A stretch of 64,000 nt of DNA from Pseudomonas sp. NFR16 (GCF_900108875.1 NZ_FNYJ01000006.1:1-64000); one strand, 5' to 3'. Shown: positions 45,313 to 54,153, numbered from the stretch's first letter. Notes: generated by a model not told the origin, from the sequence alone. Program-made: numbers and translations.

Positions 45313-45686
45313 TGATTCAGACGATTCTTGCGGTGTCGATTGCTGGCATCGCTGGTACATTACTGCGTTTCGCGGCAGGCACTTGGGTGTCTGCCAACTG
45401 GCCCCGGCACTTCTACACCGCGACGCTGGCCGTCAACCTGGTGGGATGCCTGATCATCGGCCTGTTGTATGGATGGTTTTTACTGCGCCCGGAAGTGCCG
45501 ATCGAGGTCCGTGCCGGCCTGATCGTCGGTTTCGTCGGCGGCCTGACGACGTTTTCGTCTTTTTCTCTGGACACGCTGCGTTTGCTGGAAAGCGGGCAGG
45601 CGCCACTGGCCATCGGCTATGCGGCAGTCAGCGTGTTCGGCGGGCTGCTTGCCACCTGGGCCGGCCTGTCCCTGACCCGAATTTAA
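45312..45686 (+). CDS. fluC: Fluoride ion channel FluC (CrcB)
   Basis: The 124-residue protein has four membrane helices and works as an antiparallel dimer that exports fluoride. Diagnostic segments are GTLLRF, NLVGCLIIGLLYG and GFVGGLTTFSSFSLD. It starts with GTG overlapping the rarA stop (TAGTG), so it depends on that transcript. No separate fluoride riboswitch is possible in this overlap. Confidence 0.94.
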   Translation: MIQTILAVSIAGIAGTLLRFAAGTWVSANWPRHFYTATLAVNLVGCLIIGLLYGWFLLRPEVPIEVRAGLIVGFVGGLTTFSSFSLDTLRLLESGQAPLAIGYAAVSVFGGLLATWAGLSLTRI

Positions 45687-45715
45687 TAAACCCGATTCAA
45701 TAACGAGGCAACGAT

Positions 45716-46996
45716 ATGCTCGACTCCAAACTGTTACGTACCCAGCTTCAGGACGTAGCGGATCGCCTGGCTTCACGGGGCTTCACACTGGACGTGGCCC
45801 GCATCGAAGCGCTGGAGAACCAGCGCAAGACCGTGCAGACCCGCACTGAGCAGCTTCAGGCCGAGCGTAATGCCCGTTCCAAATCCATCGGCCAGGCCAA
45901 ACAGCGTGGCGAAGACATCGCGCCGTTGATGGCCGATATCGACCGCATGGCCGAAGAGCTGAGCACTGGCAAGAAAGAGCTGGACGGCATTCAGTCCGAA
46001 CTGGATGCCATGCTCCTGAGCATGCCGAACCTGCCGCATGAATCGGTGCCGGTCGGTGCTGATGAAGAAGAAAACGTCGAAGTGCGCAAATGGGGCACGC
46101 CTGCCGCGTTCGATTTCGAGGTCAAGGATCACGTGGCGCTGGGCGAAAAGTTCGGCTGGCTGGATTTCGAAACCGCCGCCAAGCTTTCTGGCGCACGGTT
46201 TGCGCTGTTGCGCGGCCCGATCGCTCGCCTGCACCGTGCGTTGGCGCAGTTCATGATCACCCTGCACATCAATGAGCACGGCTACGAAGAGGCTTACACC
46301 CCTTATCTGGTTCAGGCGCCTGCGTTGCAAGGCACCGGTCAGTTGCCGAAGTTCGAAGAGGATCTGTTCAAGATCGCCCGCGAAGGCGAAGCCGATCTTT
46401 ACCTGATCCCGACCGCCGAAGTCTCGCTGACCAATATCGTCTCCGGCGAAATCCTCGACGCCAGGCAGCTGCCGTTGAAGTTCGTCGCTCACACGCCATG
46501 CTTTCGTAGTGAGGCGGGCGCTTCGGGCCGCGACACGCGCGGGATGATTCGTCAGCACCAGTTCGACAAGGTCGAGATGGTGCAGATCGTCGAGCCCGAG
46601 AAATCCATGGAAGCGCTGGAAAGCCTGACCGGCAACGCCGAACGCGTGCTGCAGTTGCTGGAATTGCCTTACCGCGTGCTGGCGCTGTGCACCGGCGACA
46701 TGGGCTTCAGTGCGGTGAAAACCTACGACCTGGAAGTGTGGATTCCGAGCCAGGGCAAGTACCGCGAAATCTCGTCGTGCTCCAACTGCGGCGATTTCCA
46801 GGCCCGTCGTATGCAGGCGCGCTGGCGCAACCCGGAAACCGGCAAGCCGGAGCTGGTTCACACCCTGAACGGTTCCGGGCTGGCGGTGGGTCGTACGCTG
46901 GTGGCGGTGCTGGAAAACTACCAGCAGGCTGACGGTTCGATTCGTGTGCCTGACGTGCTGAAACCCTGGATGGGTGGTATCGAGGTCATCGGCTAA
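45716..46996 (+). CDS. serS: Seryl-tRNA synthetase
   Basis: The 426-residue class II synthetase has an N-terminal coiled-coil arm (about 30-100) that reads the long variable arm of tRNA-Ser. The catalytic core has motif 2 (FRSEAGASGRDTRGMIRQHQF region) and motif 3 (GSGLAVGRTLVAVLENY). It is upstream of cysG with no gap. Its substrate, tRNA-Ser(UGA), is encoded 6 kb away at the altered locus near 53 kb. Confidence 0.97.
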   Translation: MLDSKLLRTQLQDVADRLASRGFTLDVARIEALENQRKTVQTRTEQLQAERNARSKSIGQAKQRGEDIAPLMADIDRMAEELSTGKKELDGIQSELDAMLLSMPNLPHESVPVGADEEENVEVRKWGTPAAFDFEVKDHVALGEKFGWLDFETAAKLSGARFALLRGPIARLHRALAQFMITLHINEHGYEEAYTPYLVQAPALQGTGQLPKFEEDLFKIAREGEADLYLIPTAEVSLTNIVSGEILDARQLPLKFVAHTPCFRSEAGASGRDTRGMIRQHQFDKVEMVQIVEPEKSMEALESLTGNAERVLQLLELPYRVLALCTGDMGFSAVKTYDLEVWIPSQGKYREISSCSNCGDFQARRMQARWRNPETGKPELVHTLNGSGLAVGRTLVAVLENYQQADGSIRVPDVLKPWMGGIEVIG

Positions 46997-48391
46997 ATGG
47001 AATTTCTGCCACTGTTCCATAACCTGCGGGGCGCCCGGGTTCTGGTCGTGGGCGGCGGCGAGATTGCCTTGCGCAAGTCTCGGCTGCTGGCTGACGCCGG
47101 AGCGGTGCTGCGCGTGGTTGCTCCCCAGATTGGCGCAGAGTTGCACGAGCTGATCGACAGCAGCGGTGGCGAAGAGTTGTTGCGTGGCTACAGCGAAGCC
47201 GACCTGGACGGCTGCGTGCTGATCATTGCCGCGACCGATGACGAGCCGCTCAACGCGCAGGTCTCCGCCGATGCGCGTCAGCGCGGCGTGCCGGTCAACG
47301 TGGTGGATGCGCCCGCGCTGTGCAGTGTCATCTTCCCGGCGATCGTCGACCGTTCGCCCTTGGTCATCGCCGTCTCCAGTGGCGGCGACGCACCCGTCCT
47401 GGCGCGGCTGATTCGCGCCAAGATGGAGAGCTGGATTCCGCCCACCTACGGGCACCTTGCTGGTCTGGCCGCGCGTTTTCGGCATCAGGTGAAGAACCTG
47501 TTTCCCAACGTGCAGCAGCGCCGGGCCTTCTGGGAAGACGTGTTCCAGGGACCCATCGCTGATCGGCAGCTCGCAGGGCAGGGCGCGGAAGCGGAGCGTC
47601 TGCTGCAGGCGAAGATTGATGGCGAGGCGCCCGCGGCCACCGGTGAGGTGTATCTGGTCGGCGCTGGGCCGGGTGATCCGGACCTGCTGACCTTCAAAGC
47701 GTTGCGCCTGATGCAGCAAGCTGATGTCGTCCTCTACGACCGTCTGGTTGCACCGGCGATTCTCGAACTGTGCCGTCGCGATGCGGACCGGATCTATGTC
47801 GGCAAGCAGCGCGCCGATCACGCGGTGCCTCAGGACCAGATCAACCAGCAACTGGTTGCGCTGGCCCGGCAGGGCAAGCGCGTGGTGCGGCTCAAGGGCG
47901 GCGATCCGTTCATCTTTGGCCGTGGCGGCGAGGAAATCGAAGAGTTGGCGGCCCACGGCATTCCGTTTCAGGTGGTACCGGGCATCACTGCGGCCAGCGG
48001 ATGCGCCGCCTACGCCGGTATTCCGCTGACCCACCGCGATTACGCCCAGTCCGTGCGTTTCGTCACCGGTCATCTGAAGAACAACACCACCGATCTGCCG
48101 TGGAAGGATCTTGTGTCACCCGCTCAGACGCTGGTGTTCTACATGGGGCTGATCGGCCTGCCGATCATCTGCAGCGAATTGATCCGCCATGGTCGCGCCG
48201 CAGACACACCGGCCGCGCTCATTCAGCAAGGCACCACGTCCAACCAGCGTGTGTTCACCGGCACGCTCGCCAACCTGCCGCAGCTGGTGGCGGAGCATGA
48301 AGTGCATGCACCGACGCTGGTGATCGTGGGGGAAGTCGTCACGCTGCGTGACAAGCTGAAGTGGTTCGAAGGGGCGCAAGCGAGCATTTGA
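46997..48391 (+). CDS. cysG: Siroheme synthase CysG
   Basis: The 464-residue trifunctional enzyme makes siroheme for sulfite and nitrite reductases. The N-terminal half is the NAD-dependent dehydrogenase/ferrochelatase (VLVVGGGEIALRKSRLL). The C-terminal half is uroporphyrinogen-III methyltransferase (VYLVGAGPGDPDLLT and GGDPFIFGRGGEE). It begins directly at the serS stop. Confidence 0.96.
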   Translation: MEFLPLFHNLRGARVLVVGGGEIALRKSRLLADAGAVLRVVAPQIGAELHELIDSSGGEELLRGYSEADLDGCVLIIAATDDEPLNAQVSADARQRGVPVNVVDAPALCSVIFPAIVDRSPLVIAVSSGGDAPVLARLIRAKMESWIPPTYGHLAGLAARFRHQVKNLFPNVQQRRAFWEDVFQGPIADRQLAGQGAEAERLLQAKIDGEAPAATGEVYLVGAGPGDPDLLTFKALRLMQQADVVLYDRLVAPAILELCRRDADRIYVGKQRADHAVPQDQINQQLVALARQGKRVVRLKGGDPFIFGRGGEEIEELAAHGIPFQVVPGITAASGCAAYAGIPLTHRDYAQSVRFVTGHLKNNTTDLPWKDLVSPAQTLVFYMGLIGLPIICSELIRHGRAADTPAALIQQGTTSNQRVFTGTLANLPQLVAEHEVHAPTLVIVGEVVTLRDKLKWFEGAQASI

Positions 48392-48480
48392 TCAGCGCCG
48401 CTGACTGATGCCAGGCGCGTCGCTGACCTGTTTCGATCAGGCCAGCCGCGCTCCTGTGCTTTGCAGCACGAGCAGGTGGA

Positions 48481-49482
48481 TCAGGCGTGTTGCAGAATAC
48501 CTTTGCCGCTCAATCGCGCACGGTCATGCTCGCCACTGAAGTCCTGCGCCGGGCCTTTCGGCACCACGCCCGTCGGGTTGATGGTGACGTGGCTGGCGTA
48601 GTAATGATGCTTGATGTGTTCGAAATCGACGGTGTCGGCGACGCCCGGCAATTGATACATCTCGCGAACCCAGTTGCTCAGGTTCGGATAATCCGCGATC
48701 CGCCGCAGGTTGCATTTGAAGTGGCCGTGATAGACGGCGTCAAAGCGAATCAACGTGGTGAACAGGCGAACATCGGCTTCGGTCAGGTACTCGCCCGCCA
48801 GATAACGCTTGCTGTCCAGCAACGTCTCCAGCTTGTCGAGTTCGCCGAACACGTCATCGAACGCCTCTTCGTACGCACCCTGAGACGTCGCAAAACCGGC
48901 GCGATAAACGCCGTTGTTCACCGCAGGATAGATCTCGTCGTTCAAACGGTTGATTTCCGGGCGCAGCGCTTCGGGGTACAGATCCAGCGTGTTGCCGGTC
49001 AGATCGTCGAACGCTGAGTTGAACATGCGGATGATTTCCGAGGATTCATTACTGACGATGCGCTGCAGCTTTTTGTCCCACAGCACTGGAACCGTCACAC
49101 GGCCGGTGTAATCGGGCGTGTCGGCGAGGTAGCGCTGATACATGTAGGTGTGGCCGTCGAGCGGATCGCCCGTCGAGCCTTTCTGCAGGTCGAAGGTCCA
49201 GCCGTTTTCGCGCATCAGCCAGCTGACGACCGACACATCGATCAGGTCCTCAAGGCCTTTGAGTTTGCGCACGATCAGCGTCCGATGGGCCCAGGGGCAG
49301 GCGAGCGAAACATACAGGTGGTAACGGCCGGCTTCAGCTTTGAAGCCGCCTTCGCCGGAAGGACCAGGGCGGCCGTCTGCGGTCACCCAGTTACGGCGTT
49401 TGGCCTGTTCACGCTGGAATGCGCCGTCTTTGCTGCTTTCATACCACTGGTCTTGCCAGCGTCCTTCAACAAGAAGGCCCAT
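48481..49482 (-). CDS. Glutathionyl-hydroquinone reductase (YqjG-type)
   Basis: The 333-residue xi-class glutathione transferase removes glutathione from glutathionyl-hydroquinones. The catalytic Cys62 is in SLACPWAHRT, and the family blocks WLMRENGWTFD, SNESSEIIRMFNSAFD and YRAGFATSQ.AYE are present. I start at ATGGGCCTTCTTG with GGAG upstream. It is monocistronic and convergent with cysG. Confidence 0.92.
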   Translation of the reverse strand: MGLLVEGRWQDQWYESSKDGAFQREQAKRRNWVTADGRPGPSGEGGFKAEAGRYHLYVSLACPWAHRTLIVRKLKGLEDLIDVSVVSWLMRENGWTFDLQKGSTGDPLDGHTYMYQRYLADTPDYTGRVTVPVLWDKKLQRIVSNESSEIIRMFNSAFDDLTGNTLDLYPEALRPEINRLNDEIYPAVNNGVYRAGFATSQGAYEEAFDDVFGELDKLETLLDSKRYLAGEYLTEADVRLFTTLIRFDAVYHGHFKCNLRRIADYPNLSNWVREMYQLPGVADTVDFEHIKHHYYASHVTINPTGVVPKGPAQDFSGEHDRARLSGKGILQHA

Positions 49483-49579
49483 GTCTGACTCCAAATAGAT
49501 CTGTATAGATGTACGTTGGAGATCAGTCTAAAGAGAATCGTTCGAACAAATAGCGCAAAGACTGGGCTGTAATAATCGA

Positions 49580-50581
49580 TTAAATCGATTTATCCCGGTT
49601 TGCCCAGTATTGTTCGGCGCATTCGAACGCTTCGGGCCTGGGCATGCCCAGGCCCCGCAATGCCAGCGCGATCGTGGCGATCAGTGCCAGCTGCGGATAG
49701 CTGTCCTGCGCTTCGCCCTTCCAGATGGCAATCAGTTGCTGCGGGTCGAGGGTTGCGGGTTTGACATGACGACGATCGGACAGCGCCGGCCACTCTTCGT
49801 CCCAGGGCTGACCCGCTGTTGTGCCGTAAAGGTGGCTGATGGTATCCGGGTTGATTTCGATTTCCCCGCCGTCGCCCTTGATGACGATGGCGTGATCGCC
49901 CAGCAGGCTGCTCGCGTCGCGGTGCACGGCCTGATAGCCGGGATGGAAGATACTCTGCAAGCCGCAGCGAGCCCCGAGCGGATTGAGGATGCGCGCCAGC
50001 GAATGGATCGGCGAGCGAAGCCCCAGCGTGTTGCGCAGGTCGATCATGCGCTGCAACTGCGGCGCCCAGTCGCCCAGCGGGATGAACGCGATGTTCTGTT
50101 GTTCGAGCGCCTGACCGACCGCTTGCCAGTTGCGGCACAGCGGAATGCCCAGCGAATCGAGCAGTTGCTCGCTGTAGAGACGGCCCGCAGTATGAGCGCC
50201 GCCGCCATGCATCAGCACCCGCACGCCGTTCTGCGCGAGGCATTTGGCGGCCAGCAGGTACCAGGGCAGATGGCGCTTCTTGCCGGCGTAGGTCGGCCAG
50301 TCAACGTCGACCGCCAGCGGCGGTGCATTCAGTCGTTCGCGCACCGCTGCGGTGAAACCCGCGAGTTCGTCTGCGCTTTCTTCCTTATGGCGCAGCAACA
50401 TGAGGAAGGCGCCAAGCTGGGTGTCCTCGACCTTCTGATCGAGCACCATGCCCATCGCTTCGCGGGCCTCTTCGCGGGTCATGTTGCGCGCGCCGCGTTT
50501 GCCTTTGCCCAGAATGCGCACGAACTGTGCGAACGGGTGCTCGGCGGGCGTTTCGGTCACGAGTGGGGTGAAATCAGTCAT
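49580..50581 (-). CDS. ybiB: YbiB/TrpD2-type glycosyltransferase family protein
   Basis: The 333-residue protein resembles anthranilate phosphoribosyltransferase (TrpD) in fold but belongs to the YbiB/TrpD2 group. In E. coli that group binds nucleic acid and is not a tryptophan enzyme. The N-terminal helical dimer domain (ARNMTREEAREAMGMVLD) and the altered glycine loop (LMHGGGAHTAGR) are visible. The start overlaps the tusE stop by 4 bases, so it belongs to the tus operon here. Confidence 0.87.
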   Translation of the reverse strand: MTDFTPLVTETPAEHPFAQFVRILGKGKRGARNMTREEAREAMGMVLDQKVEDTQLGAFLMLLRHKEESADELAGFTAAVRERLNAPPLAVDVDWPTYAGKKRHLPWYLLAAKCLAQNGVRVLMHGGGAHTAGRLYSEQLLDSLGIPLCRNWQAVGQALEQQNIAFIPLGDWAPQLQRMIDLRNTLGLRSPIHSLARILNPLGARCGLQSIFHPGYQAVHRDASSLLGDHAIVIKGDGGEIEINPDTISHLYGTTAGQPWDEEWPALSDRRHVKPATLDPQQLIAIWKGEAQDSYPQLALIATIALALRGLGMPRPEAFECAEQYWANRDKSI

Positions 50582-50913
50582 AAGCAATTGGTCGGTCTGG
50601 GCAGGCCCGCCAGCTTGGCGGCAAGTTTGGCAGGAGTGCCGTTGAACAGACGGTTGAGGTGCAGGCTGTTGCCTTTTTCGGCCCCGAGCTTGAGCGCGGT
50701 GTACTTGACCAGCGGCCGTGTGGCGGGTGACAGCTGGAACTCGGCGTAGAAGTCACGCAGCAGCCGCAGGATTTCCCAGTGCTCGGCGGTCAGAACGATG
50801 TCTTCCTCCAGCGCCAGGGCCTGGGCAACCTCGTCAGACCAGGCGTGCAGGTCTTCGAGGTAGCCGTCCTTGTCCAGTGCCAGGGTACGTCCTTCGACGA
50901 TAAGTTGCTTCAT
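50578..50913 (-). CDS. tusE: Sulfur carrier TusE
   Basis: The 111-residue DsrC-like protein takes persulfide sulfur from TusBCD and delivers it to MnmA for tRNA 2-thiolation. The essential penultimate cysteine (Cys110, in RPTNCL) is present. I start at ATGAAGCAACTTATC; the longer frame lies in tusB. It overlaps tusB and ybiB by 4 bases each. Confidence 0.95.
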   Translation of the reverse strand: MKQLIVEGRTLALDKDGYLEDLHAWSDEVAQALALEEDIVLTAEHWEILRLLRDFYAEFQLSPATRPLVKYTALKLGAEKGNSLHLNRLFNGTPAKLAAKLAGLPRPTNCL

Positions 50914-51209
50914 AGCCAGGTGTTGACCTTGTCGTATTGCACTGACAATGCGACGAATCGGGGATAGTCGACAGCCGTTGCCCATTTCGGCAGTGGGAGA
51001 TTTCGCGCTTTGGCGTCCTCGTCCAGCACAAACAACAACAGATTGTCGGCCCGCGCTTCCAGCGCCTGACGCGGTGCCGTCGAGGCACTGAGCGCGTACG
51101 TGGCGTCGCCGCAGAGCAGAATCGCATCGGCGCTGCCAAGCAGGCGCAGGCAGCTGTTCAGGCGCGTGTCTGTAAAAGGCGAGTGAGATAACACATGCAA
51201 AGTCGACAT
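50910..51209 (-). CDS. tusB: Sulfurtransferase complex subunit TusB
   Basis: The 99-residue DsrH-like subunit of the TusBCD heterohexamer has the family start MSTLHVLSHSPF. It lies between tusC (one-base overlap) and tusE (four-base overlap). Confidence 0.93.
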   Translation of the reverse strand: MSTLHVLSHSPFTDTRLNSCLRLLGSADAILLCGDATYALSASTAPRQALEARADNLLLFVLDEDAKARNLPLPKWATAVDYPRFVALSVQYDKVNTWL

Positions 51210-51571
51210 CAGAGCGTAATCACCTGGTCGTAACGGTCAATGAGCGCGGCGATCTCCTGATCGCGCAGGACCTGCAGCGTCTCGACGTTCAGTTCAGTTG
51301 GGCCCATCCCACGCTCGGCCAGGCTGGTGTGGCAGGCAAACAGATCATCGACGCCAAACATCGAAAGCGCCTGCAGGTTGGCGGTGATGTCTTTCTGCTG
51401 CAGTTCGCCGGCGGCCTGGGCGGGCAGCAGCTGCAACACGCCGTCGTCCAGAAACAGCATCGCCAGCGGGAGATCGAACGCGCCGCCTGCAAGGGCGATG
51501 TCCAGCGCTTCGCGAGCACTTGGCCCGGCCCATGGCGCCTGCCGACTGATGATCAACAATGACTTTGCCAT
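51209..51571 (-). CDS. tusC: Sulfurtransferase complex subunit TusC
   Basis: The 120-residue DsrF-like subunit begins MAKSLLIISRQAPW and continues REALDIALAGGAFDLPLAMLFLDDG, the usual DsrE/F core. I start at the ATG overlapping the tusD stop region; a TTG five codons earlier is less likely. Confidence 0.93.
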   Translation of the reverse strand: MAKSLLIISRQAPWAGPSAREALDIALAGGAFDLPLAMLFLDDGVLQLLPAQAAGELQQKDITANLQALSMFGVDDLFACHTSLAERGMGPTELNVETLQVLRDQEIAALIDRYDQVITL

Positions 51572-51572
51572 G

Positions 51573-51965
51573 TCATGGCCCTCCAAAGCAGATCAGACGA
51601 TCGGCCGATTGCACCGCATCGTGCAACTGGCCCAGACCGGACAACTCCCAAGGCGCTGCGAGATTGACGGCCGGGCGCGAGTAACGCCGGGCTTCGTCCG
51701 CGTCGAGAACGCCACGGCGCAGGGCCGCGGCGATGCAGACGACGCCGTCTAGTTGATTGTCTGTCACAAAGTCCCGCCACTGCGCCGCGACGTCCTGTTC
51801 ATCCTGCGGCGTCACAATGCTGGACGACGCGCTGTGCACGCCATCCTGATAGAAAAACAGCCGCACGATTTCATGGCCGCCTGCCAGGACCGCCTGCGCG
51901 AACAGCAAGGCCCGGCGCGACGAGGGCGCGTGAGCAGGGGAGTAGAGGGCAATCGCGAACTTCAT
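51573..51965 (-). CDS. tusD: Sulfurtransferase complex subunit TusD
   Basis: The 130-residue DsrE-like subunit holds the catalytic cysteine of the complex, Cys77 in DGVVCIAAALRRG. It begins the operon tusDCBE-ybiB. The operon works with TusA upstream and MnmA (30.3-31.4 kb) downstream in making 2-thiouridine at the wobble position. Confidence 0.94.
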   Translation of the reverse strand: MKFAIALYSPAHAPSSRRALLFAQAVLAGGHEIVRLFFYQDGVHSASSSIVTPQDEQDVAAQWRDFVTDNQLDGVVCIAAALRRGVLDADEARRYSRPAVNLAAPWELSGLGQLHDAVQSADRLICFGGP

Positions 51966-52032
51966 GGGCGGCTCGGCAGCAAAACGGTGTGGTCAATGCA
52001 GGCAATGATAAAGAATTCATGAACGCGAGACA

Positions 52033-52062
52033 GCAAAAAGCCCGCCGAAGCGGGCTTTTTGT
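52033..52062 (-). terminator. Terminator of the Bax-inhibitor family gene
   Basis: caaaaagcccgc / gcgggctttttg with a cgaa/ttcg loop is followed by T residues on the minus strand. It lies 17 bases after the yccA-like stop and separates it from tusD. Confidence 0.88.
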
Positions 52063-52078
52063 TGGAAGGCGCGTCGAA

Positions 52079-52750
52079 TCAGTCGTCGCGGCCCATGATG
52101 CCGAAGATCTGCAACAGGCTGATGAACAGGTTGTAGATCGATACATACAGGCTGATCGTTGCCATGATGTAGTTGCGCTCGCCACCGTGGATGATGGCGC
52201 TGGTCTGGAACAGGATGCAGACCGACGAGAACAGGACGAAGCCTGCGCTGATTGCCAGTTGCAGGCCGCTGATCTGGAAGAACATGCTCGCCAGCACAGC
52301 GGCCAGCAAGACGAAGAAGCCAGCGGTGATGAAACCCCCGAGGAAGCTCATGTCCTTGCGGGTGATCAGCACGTAGGCCGACAGACCACCGAACACCAGC
52401 GCGGTCATGGCGAACGCCGAGGAAACGATCTCAGCGCCGCCCTGCATGCCCAGGTAGCGGTTGAGGATCGGGCCGAGGATGAAACCCATGAAGCCGGTCA
52501 GCGCGAACGCCGATACCAGGCCCCACGCCGAATCGCGCAGTTTGTTGGTCAGGAAGAACAGACCGTAGAAACCGATCAGCACGACGAAAACATTTGGGTA
52601 GCGGACGTTCATCTGCTGCGCGACGAACGCCATGATGCCGCTGAATGCGAGAGTGAGGGCCAGAAGGCCATAAGTGTTGCGCAGGACGCGGCTAACCTCT
52701 AGCTGCTCGACCTGCACGCGGTTGTTGACTGCGTAATCCTGTTCGCGCAT
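52079..52750 (-). CDS. yccA: Bax inhibitor-1/YccA family membrane protein
   Basis: The 223-residue inner-membrane protein has seven hydrophobic segments and the family blocks LRNTYGLLALTLAFSG and the final SLYVSIYNLFISLLQIFGI. YccA in E. coli is a substrate and modulator of FtsH. I start at ATGCGCGAACAGGATTAC with AGGAG upstream; the open frame extends 16 codons beyond this. It is upstream of tusD but has its own terminator. Confidence 0.92.
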   Translation of the reverse strand: MREQDYAVNNRVQVEQLEVSRVLRNTYGLLALTLAFSGIMAFVAQQMNVRYPNVFVVLIGFYGLFFLTNKLRDSAWGLVSAFALTGFMGFILGPILNRYLGMQGGAEIVSSAFAMTALVFGGLSAYVLITRKDMSFLGGFITAGFFVLLAAVLASMFFQISGLQLAISAGFVLFSSVCILFQTSAIIHGGERNYIMATISLYVSIYNLFISLLQIFGIMGRDD

Positions 52751-52838
52751 GGCGCTACTCCTGATGTGAAATGAGCGGTTTGAAACCTCAAGTTGCAAAG
52801 ATCATAACAGAGCCGAAGCCCCGCGCCAGGCAGAGAGT

Positions 52839-52866
52839 TTGACAGCTTGTTTCATTCCGGTATTAT
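52839..52866 (+). promoter_or_regulatory. Strong sigma-70 promoter of the tRNA-Ser locus
   Basis: A perfect -35 (ttgaca, 52839-52844) and a near-perfect -10 (tattat, 52861-52866) are separated by 16 bases. A GC-rich discriminator (ggcgcccgc) follows, as in stringently controlled stable-RNA promoters. Transcription would start near 52873, about 12 bases before the first tRNA copy. No other promoter of this quality is seen before the second copy. Confidence 0.85.
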
Positions 52867-52884
52867 GGCGCCCGCAACGCAATT

Positions 52885-52969
52885 GGAGGTGTGGCCGAGT
52901 GGTTTAAGGCAGCAGTCTTGAAAACTGCCGACTGTAACAGGTCCCTGAGTTCTTATCTTAGGTACATCC
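52885..52969 (+). pseudogene. Damaged tRNA-Ser(UGA) copy
   Basis: From 52885 to about 52952 this reads as a canonical Pseudomonas tRNA-Ser with anticodon TGA: acceptor ggaggtg, D arm, anticodon stem gcagt/actgc and a long variable arm. From the T loop onward it diverges: the loop is ttcttat instead of ttcgaat. A weak T stem remains (ctgag/cttag). The acceptor 3' strand (tacatcc) has a mismatch, and no CCA follows. An alternative acceptor match, cacctcc, lies at 52985-52991, but it too lacks CCA. I read it as a resident tRNA gene broken in its 3' quarter and probably nonfunctional. Confidence 0.75.
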
Positions 52970-53005
52970 TGACTGCACACTACACACCTCCCATCAGCAG
53001 CATCC

Positions 53006-53096
53006 GGGAAATTGGCAGAGTGGTTGAATGCACCGGTCTTGAAAACCGGCGTACGTTAATAGCGTACCCAGGGTTCGAATCCCTGGTTTCCCGCCA
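53006..53096 (+). tRNA. tRNA-Ser(UGA), intact second copy
   Basis: This 91-base gene is complete: acceptor gggaaat / gtttccc, a D arm, anticodon TGA in loop cttgaaa, and a long variable arm (gtacg/cgtac). It has a T arm caggg-ttcgaat-ccctg and an encoded CCA. Its sequence differs strongly from the copy 36 bases upstream except around the anticodon loop, so it is not a recent duplicate. It probably relies on the promoter at 52839 and supplies the cell's UCA/UCG decoding serine tRNA. Confidence 0.92.
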
Positions 53097-53110
53097 CACT
53101 CAGTAGAATC

Positions 53111-53139
53111 AGGGCTTGGAGCGATCTAAGCCCTTTTTA
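53111..53139 (+). terminator. Terminator after tRNA-Ser
   Basis: agggctt / aagccct with a 10-base loop is followed by tttttat, 14 bases after the tRNA. It ends the short tRNA transcript. Confidence 0.87.
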
Positions 53140-53601
53140 TGTGTCTGGTCATTTTCGATGCCCCGGCCAGGTGCCTATCCCCCAAAGCCCAGAATCACCA
53201 GTCTGCACTCAGCTGAATGCACGCTACTGCGCTCTGCTGCACACCAAAAAGACAAGGCGCCTTCAGCTGCATGCTTGTGAAAGCCCCATTCCCATTGATG
53301 TTCAGCGCCATTGGCGTAGCGTAAAGAGCTCAATCCTGTTGCTTCACTTCCCAACGACCAAGCAACGAACCAAGCATCCTGTCAGCGCCCAGTTCCACAC
53401 TTGACGAAAGGCTCGCGTAACTGACTGAATGTTCGAGCGGTGCAGACATCGGTTCAGACATCGATATTCGGTTGGGAAGCGGTGCCATCCCCCCCTCGGA
53501 AAATCATCTATTCGGACATCCGCGCTGGGCCTTCGACCCAGTAGATTTCCAGCGCCCATGGGAAGTGAAATTTCTTGGAAGCGAGCGAGGAGAAGTTTTT
53601 A
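53140..53601. other. Gene-free start of the accessory region
   Basis: I see no convincing gene, integrase or repeat here. Only short frames without ribosome sites are present. GAGGAG near 53588 is the likely ribosome site of the next gene. Confidence 0.45.
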
Positions 53602-54153
53602 ATGATGATGGATATTGTGGCGGCCAAAGCGATTGAGAATCCGTTGGCGTTCATTGGAATCAGTGTGGCAGCGGCCTCACTTCTGGTTGCCATCAGCTCG
53701 CTGACGCTCACCTGGCGTCTCTGGAGAAAAACGAACCGGCCCATTCTCACGGCATGGATTGCGAGTGCGGCCGCTGGCGAAAAGGCTATAGCGCTGAATA
53801 TCGTGTTGGAAAATTCTGGGAATCGGCCCGCTAAAGACATCAAGTTGGTTGCGATCAAGAAGCACGTTCTAGCAGCTTTGGATCACCCGAACGGAGCTGA
53901 AATCCCAGGCGATGCGCGGCACTGTTTTTTCAGCGATAAACAAATTTCTGTACTGGCCAACGGCAAGCGGATCACAAACGCCTTTGGACACCTTGGTGGA
54001 GAGTCAGGGGCTTGGAAGAGCGGAGGGGTCATTCCGTTGGTTATCGAGTATAGAGGGCTTGAGAACGAGCGTTATCGAGCAAGGATGAACCTGATCCTGG
54101 TTGATGATAATGGCTTCGCCCAGAGCTCATGGGGTTCTGCGCACGACCTGTAA
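53602..54153 (+). CDS. Single-pass membrane protein of unknown function
   Basis: The 183-residue protein has one membrane helix near the N-terminus (about 17-40, FIGISVAAASLLVAISSLTL). A polar, probably beta-rich soluble part of about 140 residues follows (KAIALNIVLENSGNRPAKDIKLV). I start at the first of three consecutive ATG codons, which has GAGGAG upstream; a TTG nine codons earlier is possible. I do not recognise the family. It is alone on the plus strand in the accessory block. Confidence 0.6.
   Translation: MMMDIVAAKAIENPLAFIGISVAAASLLVAISSLTLTWRLWRKTNRPILTAWIASAAAGEKAIALNIVLENSGNRPAKDIKLVAIKKHVLAALDHPNGAEIPGDARHCFFSDKQISVLANGKRITNAFGHLGGESGAWKSGGVIPLVIEYRGLENERYRARMNLILVDDNGFAQSSWGSAHDL

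Noticed and set aside
45300..45320. Fluoride riboswitch before fluC
   Set aside because: The fluC start overlaps the rarA stop, leaving no leader for a riboswitch.
52885..52991. First tRNA-Ser copy as a functional gene using cacctcc at 52985-52991 as its acceptor 3' strand
   Set aside because: The acceptor match is perfect over 7 bases, but about 24 extra bases would be forced between T arm and acceptor, and no CCA follows.
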